Below are positions 24,998 through 35,479 of a stretch of 64,000 bases of DNA, in pieces (the first letter of the stretch is position 1; each line of letters begins with the position of its first letter). The notes under the pieces were generated by a model. It had not been told where the DNA came from. It did not search any database and saw only the letters and a program-made list of their open reading frames with translations. This DNA comes from Typha latifolia (lineage: Eukaryota > Streptophyta > Magnoliopsida > Poales > Typhaceae): contig CM034102.1 of the NCBI GenBank assembly GCA_019914945.1, positions 10,219,501-10,283,500 on the forward strand, read 5' to 3'. The position numbers were made by a program, and so were the translations under genes.

Positions 24998-25740
24998 ATT
25001 TTGAACCCTTCCGGCTCTGTCATATAGATATCCTCCTCCAAATCGCAGTGCAAGAAGGCGGTCTTCGCATCCATCTGGGCTAGGTCAAGGTCAAATTGAA
25101 CTACCAAAGCTAGTAAAATCTGAATGGAGGAGTGTTTCATTACGGGAGAAAACACTTCATTATAGTCAATCCCCTCCTTTTGAGCATACCCTTTTGCCAC
25201 CAATCTAGCTTTGAATCTAACTCTGCCTTTTGATTGAGGATCATCCTTCTTAGCATATATCCACTCGTATCCAATTGCTTTCTTCCCCTTAGGGAGCTCC
25301 ACCAAATCCCAAGTTTTATATTTTTCTCAAGGGCCTTCATTTCATTATTCATTGCCTCTTTCCAATTAGCTCTTTCGGTGTTCTTCATGGCTTCTTTGAA
25401 GGTAGTGGGAAAATCTTCATCAATCACCGGAAGAGCATAGGCTAGCATGTCAGAATAGCATGCCGGCCTTTTGATTTCTCTCCTTGGCCTTCTAACTGCT
25501 ATGGAGTCTTGTTCATCGGATTCTGGCTCCACACTGTCATCCTCTTGCAAATTTGAATCTTCTTCATTTGCCCCTTTTGAAGGTGTATCTTGTGGTGGAC
25601 TTGAATCTGCCTCAAACTCCACTTGCCGTGGAACATCTTTAGCACTGTCACTAACCAGGCTATCTGATACTTGACTTTGCTTCAGCATAGATGATTCATC
25701 AAATATAATATTCCTACTGATGATCAATTTTCTCAATTCT
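24998..25740 (-). pseudogene. copia C integrase tail and reverse transcriptase (N-terminal part)
   Basis: From 25736 leftwards comes the variable integrase C-terminal linker (acidic and Ser-rich), then FKEAMKNTERANWKEAMNNE at about 25400-25340. The RT start follows: LVELPKGKKAIGYEWIYAKK, then ARLVAKGYAQKEGIDYNEVF and AQMDAKTAFLHCDLEEDIYM. Pol runs up to the solo LTR D edge (EPEGFK) and resumes at 19040. A frameshift lies near 25310. No other sign of selection. Confidence 0.92.
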
Positions 25741-26500
25741 GGTCTTCAAACCCGAAATCCCTTCACACCGGTACTAAAGCTCAAGAAGATGCCCTTTTTG
25801 GCTTTAGGATCCAACTTGCTTTTCCTGACATGGTAGTATGTAAGACAACCAAAAATATATAAGGAATCATAATTTGAAATAGGTTTGCCAAACCATACCT
25901 CCAATGGGCTCTTCCTATTGTTTGCAGATGAAGGTAGTTGATTTATGAGATAACATGCATAGTTGACTGCCTCAGCCCAAAACTCTTTGCCCAATCTAGC
26001 ATTGGACAACATACATCGAACCTTCTCCAGTAAGGTCCGGTTTAAACGTTCTGCCACGCCATTTTGCTGAGGTGTCTCTCTAATAGTGAAGTGCCTTTCA
26101 ATCACTTCTGCCTTGCATAAACTCATGAACAGATCTAAAGTGTACTCTCCATCGTTATCTGATCTGAGCTTCTTTATCTTCTTGCTAGTCTGATTCTTAA
26201 TCATCTTCTTCCAATTTTGAAATATTTCAAGCACTTAGTTCTTATGGTACATGGTGTACACCCAAGACCTTCTAGAGTAGTCATCTACAAAGGTTATAAA
26301 CCGATGCTTTCCTCCCAAAGAGGCCTTTCGGGTAGGCCCCCAAATATCTGTGTGAATGTAATCCAAGATCCCCTTGGTCCGGTGTACTGGAGTGGCAAAT
26401 TTAACTCTAGTTTGTTTGCCGAAAATACAGTGTTTATAAAGTTTCAATTTGAGGCTCTTCACACCCTTTAACAAACCTTGACTTGACAAGCCTTGCAAAG
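25741..26500 (-). pseudogene. copia C integrase
   Basis: Integrase core with all three acidic residues visible: HTDIWGP (D) at about 26370, LRSDNDGEY (D) at about 26150, and PQQNGVAERLNRT (E) at about 26060. The region continues LPSSANNRKSPLEVWFGKPI and LYIFGCLTYYHV. One in-frame stop near 26234 and another near 25746 break the frame. The GPTRKASLGGKHRFITFVDD stretch fits copia, not gypsy, as does the position before the RT. Confidence 0.93.
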
Positions 26501-26960
26501 CTTTCTATCCTGGGTGCCCCAACCTCATGTGCCATAATCTGGAAGAGTCAGCCTCACTAACTAAGTTACTTGAGACGGCCGCTACACTTCCCAAATTTGT
26601 AGAGCCTTGTAAGAAGTATAGATTGCTTCTTCTTATGCCCTTCATTACCACCAATGCCCCCAAAGACACTTCAATGCTCCACATTTTAAAGTGATAGTAA
26701 AGCCCTTTGATTCCAAAACCCCAAGAGAGATGAGGTTCGTTTTCAAATCCAGTATGTACCAGACTTCAATTAGCTCTTTCACGGACCCATCTTGGAGCTT
26801 TAGGCGAATGGTGCCAATGCCTTTAGCTCTACAAGGGCTATCATTGCCCATGAACACAACTCCTCTGAAGATCTTCTCAAAAGTGGAAAATCAGCTCCGG
26901 TTAGGACACATATGTATGTGCAATCGGAGTCCAAGATCTACTCATCTGTGTTACAAGCAA
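26501..26960 (-). pseudogene. copia C aspartic protease region
   Basis: Minus strand, about 26930-26645: DSDCTYMCPNRS, then VVFMGNDSPCRAKGIGTIRL and EVWYILDLKTNLISLGVLES. The family active site is D-S/T-G; here it reads DSD, so the active Gly is lost. A frameshift near 26890 and stops further on lie between protease and integrase. Confidence 0.85.
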
Positions 26961-27818
26961 GAGCCGAGCCTACCAAGGCATTTTCTGAGTCATCATATAT
27001 GCCACATTTGCCTTTTGAGATTTCTTGTCTTTACTCTTCAAAATGGGACAATCCTTCTTCCAATGCCCTTTATTGCGATAATAGGAACATTGGTCTTTAG
27101 CAATCATCTTCCTATCCAAAGATGCAACCCTTGACTTTGAGAAGGATTTGCCTCTTTTCACAAATTTTCTATTCTTTGATCTACCCCTTACCATCAATGC
27201 ATTAGATGATGACTCATGAGTAGCTTGCTTATCCAATTTTCGATACTTATTGTTAATCAATGTATTTGCAACACCATTATAATGAATTGAATCCTTTCCA
27301 TAGAGTAAGATAGTAGTGAGGTGGTCATAGGTATCCGGCAAGGAATTCAACAATACTAATGCCTTGTCTTCTTCATCCAAAATCTCAACATCCAAATTTT
27401 GCAAATCCGCAAGTAACTTATTGAAGGCATTCAAATACTTCGCCATAGGTGTTCCCATCTTGTATTGAAATCTGAAAAACTTCTTCTTTAAATAGAGCCA
27501 GTTATTAATGCTTTTGGTCATGAATTTGTCCTATAGTTTCTTCCACAAGCTCTTTGCCGAATTTTCCTTCATCACAGAGTACTTTTGGTCCTTTGCTAGA
27601 CAAAGCCGAATAGTGCTACAAGCTTGCCAGTTCAACTTTTCCCAATCCTTCTCGGGTATATCTTCGGGCTTCTCCTCCAAAGTGATGTCCAATTCTTGTT
27701 GGAACAAAGCATCCATAACTTCACATTGCCACATTCCAAAATTATTAGTGCCATCAAACTTCTCAACTTTAAACTTTGCATTTGAGACAAATTTGCCCGA
27801 TTTAGATAATTCCCCCAT
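26961..27818 (-). pseudogene. copia C gag
   Basis: Starts MGELSKSGKFVSNAKFKVEK at 27818. FDGTNNFGMWQCEVMDALFQ is the usual Tnt1-like N-terminus. It runs to 27531, has one stop (TAG after SLWKKL), and resumes to 26970 (KYLNAFNKLLADLQNLDVEI, then a Lys-rich tail). The zinc knuckle reads CSYYRNKGHWKKDC, so the second Cys is Tyr. This is the virus-like-particle shell protein. The start is chosen by homology and by distance from the PBS. Confidence 0.92.
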
Positions 27819-27883
27819 TTTGTCAAAAATTTTTACAATTTCTCACCATTCCCAAATTCAATAGCCTAGATTTGAAACCAATG

Positions 27884-27895
27884 GCTCTGATACCA
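27884..27895 (-). other. primer-binding site (tRNA-iMet), copia C
   Basis: Minus strand TGGTATCAGAGC, separated by four bases from the LTR edge at 27900. Confidence 0.9.
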
Positions 27896-27899
27896 ATTT

Positions 27900-28588
27900 T
27901 ATTATGCAAATATAACCAAATGGGTGAAGAAAGCGGAAGCAAAACCTTCATCCCCAACTATCACAAATAGGAATAGTGATGGGAAACCAATGCAATGTTT
28001 GGGAAAAACTCCAATGAGGTGTTAATGGTGATAAAAAAGTACTAAACAAGTTCTAATCATGGATTAAACACTCTAATGCAAGCAATCTCTAGAATGGAAG
28101 CAATAGAGACAATATTTACATGGTTGGCGATGTGCCTACATCCACGGGCGAAGCAATCTTTTTTACTTTGCAAATTTCTCACTTACAAAGAGTTTAAGAA
28201 CTCTAATCACTCTCAATACAATGGTGGCTCAACCCTCATATATGTTCTTCCAACTACTAAGCCCTAAAACACACTTTAGTATTTATATGCATGTTTAAAT
28301 TTGGGGTTTTTCTGCGTCACGTTCGAACGCCTTCGGGAGCGCATTCGAACGCGGCTATGCCGTTCGAATGCCTGCATCAAAGGCTACTCTCGAGTTAGGG
28401 TTTGCGTTCAAACGAGACTGTACCGTTCGAACGCCTGCATCAAAGGCTGCTCTCTGTCTAGAATCCGCGTTCGAACGGCCCCCCAGGGCCTCTTCGAATG
28501 CGCCTAGGGCCCGTTCAAACGCGCTAGCACAGAAATGCTAATACATGTTGAAATTTGCTGAAAACTGAATTTAAGCTAATTTTTAACA
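27900..28588 (-). repeat. 5' LTR of copia C
   Basis: 689 bp. It matches the left LTR but lacks about 100 bp of the U3 palindrome region, so the two LTRs differ mainly in the number of TTCGAA units (28318-28528 here). Confidence 0.9.
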
Positions 28589-28605
28589 TTACCTTCATGT
28601 TTCAG

Positions 28606-28704
28606 GTATCTATACCATGTAAAAAAGCGATGCTTCATATTGTTTGGTAGAGAAGGCTACCCATTGGTAGGTATAGTTTGTGGGGAAAGTGAACCACCCC
28701 CAGG
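28606..28704 (+). pseudogene. nicotinate phosphoribosyltransferase fragment, exon b
   Basis: After acceptor TTCATGTTTCAG it encodes VSIPCKK. One extra A in a run of six shifts the frame; in the shifted frame the family sequence goes on: RCFILFGREGYPLV, then GESEPPP. A donor-like GGTAAAT follows at about 28704. It continues the reading of the exon at 16759-16894 in phase, which shows that both belong to one captured gene piece. The two independent frameshifts make it non-functional. Confidence 0.85.
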
Positions 28705-29309
28705 GTAAATGTGATGTTATGCTATCTCTTCTTAAAGCCTATCATTTGAAACTCAGTTACTAGTCATTTTCAATTATAATTAGCTTGCGTAGTGTTTGAA
28801 GCCACATTATAAAATTTCTAGATGAAGTTCAGTATTTATTGCCTTTTAGTTGCAGTGAGTAATCTATATTGTAAATTTGGACTTGTTATAAAATTCGATA
28901 GTATTGGCAGAGCTAATAAAAGATATTGTAAATTTGGACTCAATTACTAATGCAAGTGAAGTTGTAGAATCCGGTGAATGCTCAAATGTATAAATCTAAA
29001 TCTGATGAATGCTCAATGATTAATGCAAGTGAAGATTTCCTCTCTATTTTATATTTTAGTTATTGACGTTCTCTTTTGTTCTCTTTTACAAGGTTATAAT
29101 CTTTGGACAATAAAATGGAGGGCTTTATTATACTAATTAATTATTTCAAACTATTTGTAATTTATAATGAACTGTAAACTTTAATCTTTGTTCTAATTGT
29201 CATGGAACTGTTACATTTGAGAGTTGGATCTAAAACTTGTTGTATATACTTGTTCTAAACTTTGTTCTAAATTTTATTCCATACAATTTATTATATAGAT
29301 TTGGGCTTA
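28705..29309. other. hAT right arm, intron-like, no gene seen
   Basis: AT-rich sequence after the second NAPRT exon, without another recognisable exon. Probably captured intron and transposon arm. Confidence 0.5.
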
Positions 29310-29598
29310 AGAGTTGGAACTTTTTATAAACTCTAAACTTTGTTGTATGGAATTTTGTTATGATAAATTATTAGAATTATAATTTTGATGTTGTATGAGT
29401 TGAGTTGGAACTTTGTTCTAAACTCTAAATATTGTTGTATGGACTTTTGTTACGATGAATTATTAGAACTATAATTTTGATGTTGTATGAGTTGAGTTGG
29501 AACTTTGTTCTAATAATTTAAACTCTAAACTTTGTTAGTTTGTTATATGGACTTTTGATGTATTATTAAAATTGTAATCTTAATGTTGTATGAATTGA
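29310..29598. repeat. ~92-bp tandem repeat, three copies
   Basis: Units start at about 29312, 29405 and 29497. Each begins GAGTTGGAACTTTGTTCTAA and ends TTGATGTTGTATGAGTTG. The third copy has a small insertion. It lies in the right arm of the hAT element, before the CGGGTT-rich terminus (29690-29920). Confidence 0.85.
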
Positions 29599-29948
29599 GT
29601 TGGAAATATATTATTTTATTTTTATGATAAATTAATAAATATTGAATTTATATATGATTTATTAAATGGGTTAGAAAGATTGTGTTAACATGTCGGGTTA
29701 ACCCGACTAGTTTATTAAATGGGTTAGGCAGGTCATATTAACGTATCGTGTTAACCCGATCCATTTATTAAACAGGTTAGACGGTCATGTCGTATTACCT
29801 TTTAATAATCGGGTCGTATTTGTGTTTACCAAATACAACTCATTTATTAATCAAATCATGTTCGAATTAGGATAAAGTTGAGCCGACCCGAATTGGCTTA
29901 ACTCAACCGGATTGCCACCTGTATTACCAAGCCTTCTTCAGGAGACAA

Positions 29949-30165
29949 ATGGATTTTCGCACAAATACTTCATCTATACGAGCATATCCTACAACCGGTG
30001 GTATCTGCGCTATGCCAATATTACAATCATTTCATTGGTTACGAAGAGAACTGAAATCTTCTAGAAAGGTGGAAAACAATTCAATCAGATTTCCTATTAT
30101 TTCTACTATGACTTATGATATTCTATCTGTTTCTACGCCTATTGTAACCTCAAAATCATTTCATT
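29949..30165 (+). pseudogene. possible hAT transposase C-terminal relic
   Basis: The frame 29949-30165 contains ENNSIRFPIISTMTYDILSV, then STPIVTSKSFH. This is similar in arrangement to the hAT C-terminal dimerisation region (W-W-x-x-N-x-x-R-F-P-x-L-x-x-M-A-x-D-I-L-x-x-P then SE-x-x-F). It lies just outside the right end of the hAT element at 29923, not inside it. No zinc finger or catalytic part is visible. The call rests on one motif. Confidence 0.4.
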
Positions 30166-30839
30166 AGCACATGTGGATGTGTTATTGATGAATACTTCTA
30201 CTATTTAGATCTTTTCACTATTGAAGCACTCATATATCTACGAGATTGGCATCTTGCGGTGAATAACGATGATCTGAACTTCGATCAGAGCGAGGAGAAT
30301 AGCTATGAATGCCGAGCATCACCCTTCAATCCCATCCTTATTTCCTCCTCTCCCGCTGATTCCCACCTCACCCTACCATTACTACAGGCCACCACCACCT
30401 AGGGTCTAGGGCTCCTCCCACCCCTCTCGACTTGGGTTGCAGATTAGAACCCGGCTCACTCTTAGCTTGATGGTGAGTCAGGGCCTTTAAAATAAACCCG
30501 GCAAGATCCAAAAGGCGGGTTCAGCGCAGACCAGGCCTGGACCAGAAATCGGCCTGAACCCACCCGGCCCGATATTTATCGGCCTGAACTCGGCCCGATA
30601 TTTATCGGCCTGAACTCGGCCCGATATTTTTTGGCCTGAACCCGGCTCGGTCCATGGCCACCAGTAGCTGCAATTGATGCACGATGCGGGCACTCAAAAG
30701 AGTTTCCGGACTTGCATGGATCCGATCCGCCTGAGATCAGCTTCTCTCATCTAAAAACAAAAGAAACCCATTTCCCCCAAAGCCAGTGGCAAATAGATCA
30801 CCTTATCCCACTTCCAATCCAAGCTACAGAGACTGCGGA
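30166..30839. other. region upstream of RPS13, with 26-bp repeats
   Basis: At about 30540-30650, GGCCTGAACTCGGCCCGATA followed by TTTATC is repeated about four times. This is typical of the subterminal parts of plant hAT elements, but no partner end was found. 30690-30839 is the likely promoter and 5'UTR of RPS13. I see no clear TATA box. Confidence 0.5.
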
Positions 30840-31526
30840 ATGGCAGCGCTCTCCATGGTTTCTCTCCCTCTCGCCTCTTCCCTCTCCATCGTCAGCAAAG
30901 GAGTAAACCAATCACTGTTACTCCCTTCCAATCTCTCCTTCCCCAATTCCTCCTCCTCTTCCAAGGTAAACCACCCTCTTCTCTTCTCTTGTATTCCTCT
31001 AAACCAAACTCAAAGAAATGGTCTCTTGTATTGCAGCAATTAGGTCTCACCATCCGTTGCATTCGTGTTGGAGGCGTGGAGATACCTAACAACAAGCGGG
31101 TGGAGTTCTCTCTCCAGTACATCCACGGCATCGGCCGCTCCAGGGCTCGCCAAATCCTCTGCGACCTCAGCGTGGAGAACAAGGTCACCAAGGACCTTTC
31201 CGATGAGGAACTCATCTCGCTGCGTGATGAGGTTTCCAAGTATATGATCGAAGGAGACCTCGTAAGGACGACCCACTTGGTTTCCTCTTGATTTCTGTAG
31301 GATTTTGGCTTCAAGTTGTGTTTCCGATGTTGTTTTCGATGTGGGTTTTGGATTGCAGAAGCGTTTCAATCGACTGGCGATAGAGCGGTTGAAGGAGATT
31401 CGCTGCTACCGGGGGATTCGGCATGAGATGGGGTTGCCGTGTAGGGGACAGAGGACGAAGAACAACTGCAGGACGTTGAAGGGCAAGAAGGTTGCTGTTG
31501 CTGGAAAGAAAAAGGCTCCTCGTTAG
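30840..31526 (+). CDS. RPS13: plastid ribosomal protein S13 (uS13c), nuclear gene, 3 exons
   Basis: Exons are 30840-30965, 31037-31261 and 31359-31526, with GT-AG introns all in phase 0. The product is 172 aa. Residues 1-42 are Ser/Leu-rich, lack acidic residues and look like a chloroplast transit peptide. The bacterial-type uS13 body follows: [34 protein letters not shown] (helix-two-turn-helix), [16 protein letters not shown], then [24 protein letters not shown] and a Lys-rich tail GKKKAPR. uS13 sits in the head of the 30S subunit and contacts the P-site tRNA and the intersubunit bridge; this copy would act in plastid ribosomes. The body is about the length of bacterial S13, with the transit peptide in addition. 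The start is the first ATG giving the transit peptide, and a second ATG at codon 6 is possible. No damage. Confidence 0.95.
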
Positions 31527-33769
31527 AGGAAATTAGATAAGTGCTTGCGCTGTGTCAGTTGTCAATCCTAGATTCCGATTGTTTGGAAATGGCTGTTGTA
31601 TATTACAATTTTTGGCATTTAATTCGTACCCTCTGAATCTTGCAAGTCATGACCAAGGATATGACGATGCTTCCAACATTAGGAGTTGCCAAGTTATTAT
31701 TGTTAATTCCTTGAAGCTCATCTGTTTTCTTCTTTTTCTCGTTGTCATCATCGTTGGTTGGAATTTGGCTAGAATTGGGTACATTATGGTTCTTGCTGCT
31801 CGACTGCTAATGATTTTGCATGTCTTCTTGTAGATCTTGTGATAAAATTTGGTGTTCTCCTCTACATCTAGAAGGCGTGAATTGATGATTCAGTTATGAC
31901 TATTATAACAGAAAGTTATGGTTGACTTGATTCTTTCTCCTTTTATTCATTTCGTCATCTTGATTATTTTTGGACTACAATTTGTGTTTTCGCTTCTCCT
32001 TGATTTCTGCTTATGTAGCATTGCATACTTAGAGATATATGTGGTTCAGATAGCCTATACTCACCTATAACTTGCTTTAAATAAAAAACTTTTGTAATGT
32101 AGATTTAACTTAGCCTTTGGTCCCACAATGATGCTCGTTTCGGAGTCCAAAGTTGGTCTAAAAAGTTTGGATATGTTTTACTTCTTTCATTTGCAATTCA
32201 TATACCAACATGTTCACTTATAAGTGTTCTTATTGTGAGTCGTAAGTTGTAATTATTATCCATTACATACACTGAATGGTACAATTTGTTGCAATCATTT
32301 TTATGTAGCTTTCATTTTGCATTTGATTTTATTTTACTTTTATTGGTAAATAGTTCATCTGTTTCTGTGGTTGATGAATACCTGTTGAGTCTTAGAAATT
32401 AAACTTCTTTCTTTATTATATATATATTGTACATGCTTACAAGTAATAAAAGTAAAGCATCCAAATTACTACGACAAGTTGATAATTTAGGTTGATCTTA
32501 GTAATGATGTGCATCACAAGTTATGATTATTTCTTTAGTTTGTCATTTTCACATATACATGTTTACAACTGCTATAGCAATATTTATTTTGTGAATTCAC
32601 TGTCCTGTTGGGACATTAGCAAACTAGAGATATTAATGAATGTGTGTTGAGTGGACCAAAGAGATTCTCTTATTCTGAAGTTCCAATTTAGTAACTGCAG
32701 AATTATATTTTCACTCTTTCCTTTCTTCACTGTTATCCATCTTTTAGTTATGATTATGTCTCAAATTTGATCTTTTCCTTTTGCCTAAAAGTTTTTTTTA
32801 TTGCGTAATTGGAGTTATATATGTGAATCATATGATCTAGCTGTCTAATGTCTACCCACTTTTAGTTTCAAGTTGGAAGCATCATAATGCAAGGTATTTT
32901 ATTTCTCTGTTAGCCTATTCCAACCAAAGCAATATTAGGGTGAGATACGATAAGTTCATATTTGTTCTTTTTCATGCTTTTCTTTTGCTATGCTTGACAC
33001 TAGTACAAGTATATGCTGATACTTCCAGATAGCCATAATTTTTCCACTGTATACAGTTTCCCAGATTGATGCTGTTATTATTATTATTATTATTTTATTA
33101 AGCATGCACTTTTTATGTCTTGAAGTTGATTCTGTTTTACACTTATGTTGTGCTATAGCAAAGTGTTGTTTACGCGATTGGTAATCCCAATGGTTAAGAC
33201 ACTTGCTTTTATGCTCGAAGTTTACGAGTTCGACTCTCTTTGAACAGTGATTTACGTTTTAATTAGGATCAGTGTATTGAAGGGCTGCCCACAAACAAAG
33301 AAGGCAGCTTTAGTGTTTTTTTTTTAAAATTTTTAATCAATAGCATAGGTGTGTTTTCTTTTTCTTTTTTTGCATGAGAGATTATTAGTTGTGAATTATT
33401 ATTTATTTTTTGCAAGTTCATAATTAGTATTTATGGCTTACGATTATGATTACTGTTTGCTAATACGGATGTTTGCCATTCTACTGATTATTGTTTGTAA
33501 TTGTGATTATTATTTGTAAATTAGTTGCTATCCTGCTATAGGAATTATTGTAATTTTTTTATATAGTATATATTGTATATCATACATACTTATTATCAAT
33601 TTTTTTTATTTTAAAAATTGATTAAATTTAATATGCATATGATTTTATGAAATAACTATCTAAATAATCGTCTTAATCGTTGCAGCTACTTGCGAAAATT
33701 TACGAATAATGGTAATTAAATATTTTTAATATGGAAAATAATATGGAGTAATAATTTGATTATATGCTT
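31527..33769. other. 3' flank of RPS13, intergenic, no gene seen
   Basis: 31527-31860 is probably 3'UTR and polyadenylation zone. The rest is AT-rich. A (TTA)n microsatellite lies at 33076-33100 and a SINE-like block at 33172-33330. I recognise no coding frame. Confidence 0.6.
33172..33330 (+). repeat. tRNA-derived SINE-like element
   Basis: ATTGGTAATCCCAATGGTTA, then AGACACTTGC, resembles a pol III box A with its surroundings. GAGTTCGACTC about 30 bases further is a near-perfect box B (GGTTCGANNCC type). The body then runs to a T-rich end at 33315-33325. The spacing fits a tRNA-derived promoter, but there is no cloverleaf, so it is not a tRNA gene. Ends and target duplication are uncertain. 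Confidence 0.5.
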
Positions 33770-34385
33770 CAATTGATTCTGGAATGAATTTCTAGTATTA
33801 TAATTTTTCACGTTTAAGGGATAGAAGTAGAAGAAGAAATAGTAGATTAAGAAGAATAAAAAAATGAAGAAAAATAAAAAGAAATGAAAAAAAATATATA
33901 TATATATATTAATAATTTTTGTAAATATAATAATATGTTTTATTGATTTTTAATAACTTTTATTATGTTTTTTTATATTGTAGAATTTATATACTTCACC
34001 ATTACAATTTACATGAAAATAAATAATAATCGGATAGAGTTATGTTTTTTGTTATTTAACTAATCCTAATTATCTCACCACTACCTTCGATTAATTACTT
34101 ATTGTATTAATTAAAAAATATTATAAAAGCTTGTATAGAAATAAAAAAATAATTAAAAAATATTATAAAAGCTTGTATAGAAATAAAAAAATAATGATTA
34201 AGGTATCGAAGAAGAAGAAGAAGAAAAAATAATAACCAAAAAGAAGAAAAAGAAAAAATATATCAATATTGTAAATATAATAGAAAAACTTTCATCAGTT
34301 TTTAACAACATTTGATGTTATTTATACATTGTAGATTTTAGATACTTCACCATTATAGTTTATATAGAAATAAATAATAATGATA
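33770..34385. repeat. AT-rich satellite-like repeats, left block
   Basis: Two direct copies of a ~340-bp unit. Each has a stretch of type GTTATTTAACTAATC and TCTCACCACTACC, an (AAG)n/A-rich part, then GTAAATATAATA, ATTGTAGA, ATACTTCACCATTA and AAATAAATAATAAT. A 42-bp piece (AAAAATATTATAAAAGCTTG, then TATAGAAAT) is duplicated in tandem at 34108-34192. The unit continues at 42000, beyond the inserted LTR elements. Confidence 0.7.
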
Positions 34386-34625
34386 TGTTACGAATCGGCT
34401 TGATCCGATTCGTAGCGGTTGAGATTCATATCTGCACAGGATTTGGAATCCGTGGGTGGAGGCATTCCTAGGTATAGGATGGAGGTGATGATGGAGTAGA
34501 GGCCTAATGCGAACCGAGTTAGGTCGAATTACATCAAAGAGAGATTGGGCTCAATGGACTGAGTCTAATTATCTTATTTAATTTTTTAGTTTAGTTAGAG
34601 CCTTAGTAGGTTAGAATTTTATTTA

Positions 34626-35479
34626 GGAATTTTTATAAATCACACCTTATATTTTGCCTATTTTGTAATTTGCACTCCCGTCTTTGGGGATTTTATAACA
34701 CGATCCCTCATTTTTTTCTATAATGTTCATTTAACACCCCAACGTTACTTTAGCTAACTGACATTAATCATGTTATATAGTTTATGTGACTTTAGTTCAA
34801 AGAGTACTAAAATACCCTTAAAAAATTCCGACCTAATCTAAATCCCCATAAAATCTTTCTTCACCAAACTAAACTCTAACTTTACAAAATCTAAATCCTC
34901 TTATCTATAACTAAACCCTACCTCACAAAATTATAATATCAAAACCCACAACCCACAAGAATCTCCTAAAATCCCTACCACTTATAAAGTCTTAGAAGCT
35001 TCCCTCAACTTTACCTATTTTTCTTCATCTCTCTAGCTCAAACATTTTTTTTTCTCCATCTTTCCCGAAATTTTCTTCATCTCCCTCCTCATCTTTGAGG
35101 TCACAAGCAACAAAATCGGCTTGGCGTTTGGGGAGCTCTAAGATCTCTATGGCTTGGAGTTTGGAAGCTCTAAGATTGATTTGGCATTTAGGTGATACTC
35201 TCTATGGTTTGAGAAAAAACATCAAGTATGGATGTTCATATTATGAATAAAATTAGAGATAAGTACAAGAGTAATTTAGGAATATTATAAATTACATAGT
35301 GGATTATAACAGAATATTCTCTTTCTGGTATCATTCAGTTTGATTATGGTTATGTTAAGTTAACTTAAGGTGTTAAAAGAATATTATAGGGAAAATGATA
35401 GGTCATGTTATACAATCCTCGGAGACAAGGTGTGAATCATAAAATAGGCAAAATGTAAGGTGTGATTTATAAAAATCCC
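34626..35479. mobile_element. Mutator-like MITE
   Basis: 854 bp. The left end GGAATTTTTATAAATCACAC and the reversed right end GGGATTTTTATAAATCACAC form terminal inverted repeats of about 48 bp. Flanked by a perfect 9-bp duplication TTTTATTTA (34617-34625 and 35480-35488), the size made by Mutator-like transposases. No ORF of note. The other H LTRs show the empty site. Confidence 0.93.

Larger units (their letters stand above)
16964..28588 (-). mobile_element. copia element C, nearly complete, inside NAPRT intron
   Basis: LTRs are 16964-17748 and 27900-28588 (direct repeats). The primer-binding site lies next to the right LTR, so the element is on the minus strand. It is flanked by TTACC at 16959-16963 and 28589-28593. 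On the minus strand the LTRs start TGTTAAAAATTAG and end AATA, an unusual 3' end in place of CA. Domain order gag, protease, integrase, reverse transcriptase, RNase H is copia. The gag and polyprotein look Tnt1/Tork-like, but that is an impression. Reverse transcriptase is split by a solo LTR at 19041-24997. Without that insertion the element would be about 5.7 kb. Confidence 0.93.
15516..29923. mobile_element. hAT-type DNA transposon carrying a NAPRT gene fragment
   Basis: The left end starts TAGGGGTGGTAAATC and the right end, reversed, starts TACAGGTGGCAATC. These match the short terminal inverted repeats common in plant hAT elements. The flanks are TTACTAAG (15508-15515) and TTACCAAG (29924-29931): an 8-bp target duplication with one mismatch, the hAT hallmark. 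Both ends hold many GGGTT/AACCCG words in opposite orientation. After removing the inserted copia element (16964-28588 plus its 5-bp duplication), the transposon is about 2.8 kb. No transposase is inside, so it is non-autonomous. It contains two NAPRT exons with flanking intron sequence. Confidence 0.8.

Noticed and set aside
30892..31369. Antisense frames of 109-140 codons opposite RPS13
   Set aside because: Shadow of the conserved RPS13 coding exons; no independent evidence.
33172..33245. tRNA gene
   Set aside because: Promoter-like boxes are present but the acceptor and anticodon stems do not form.
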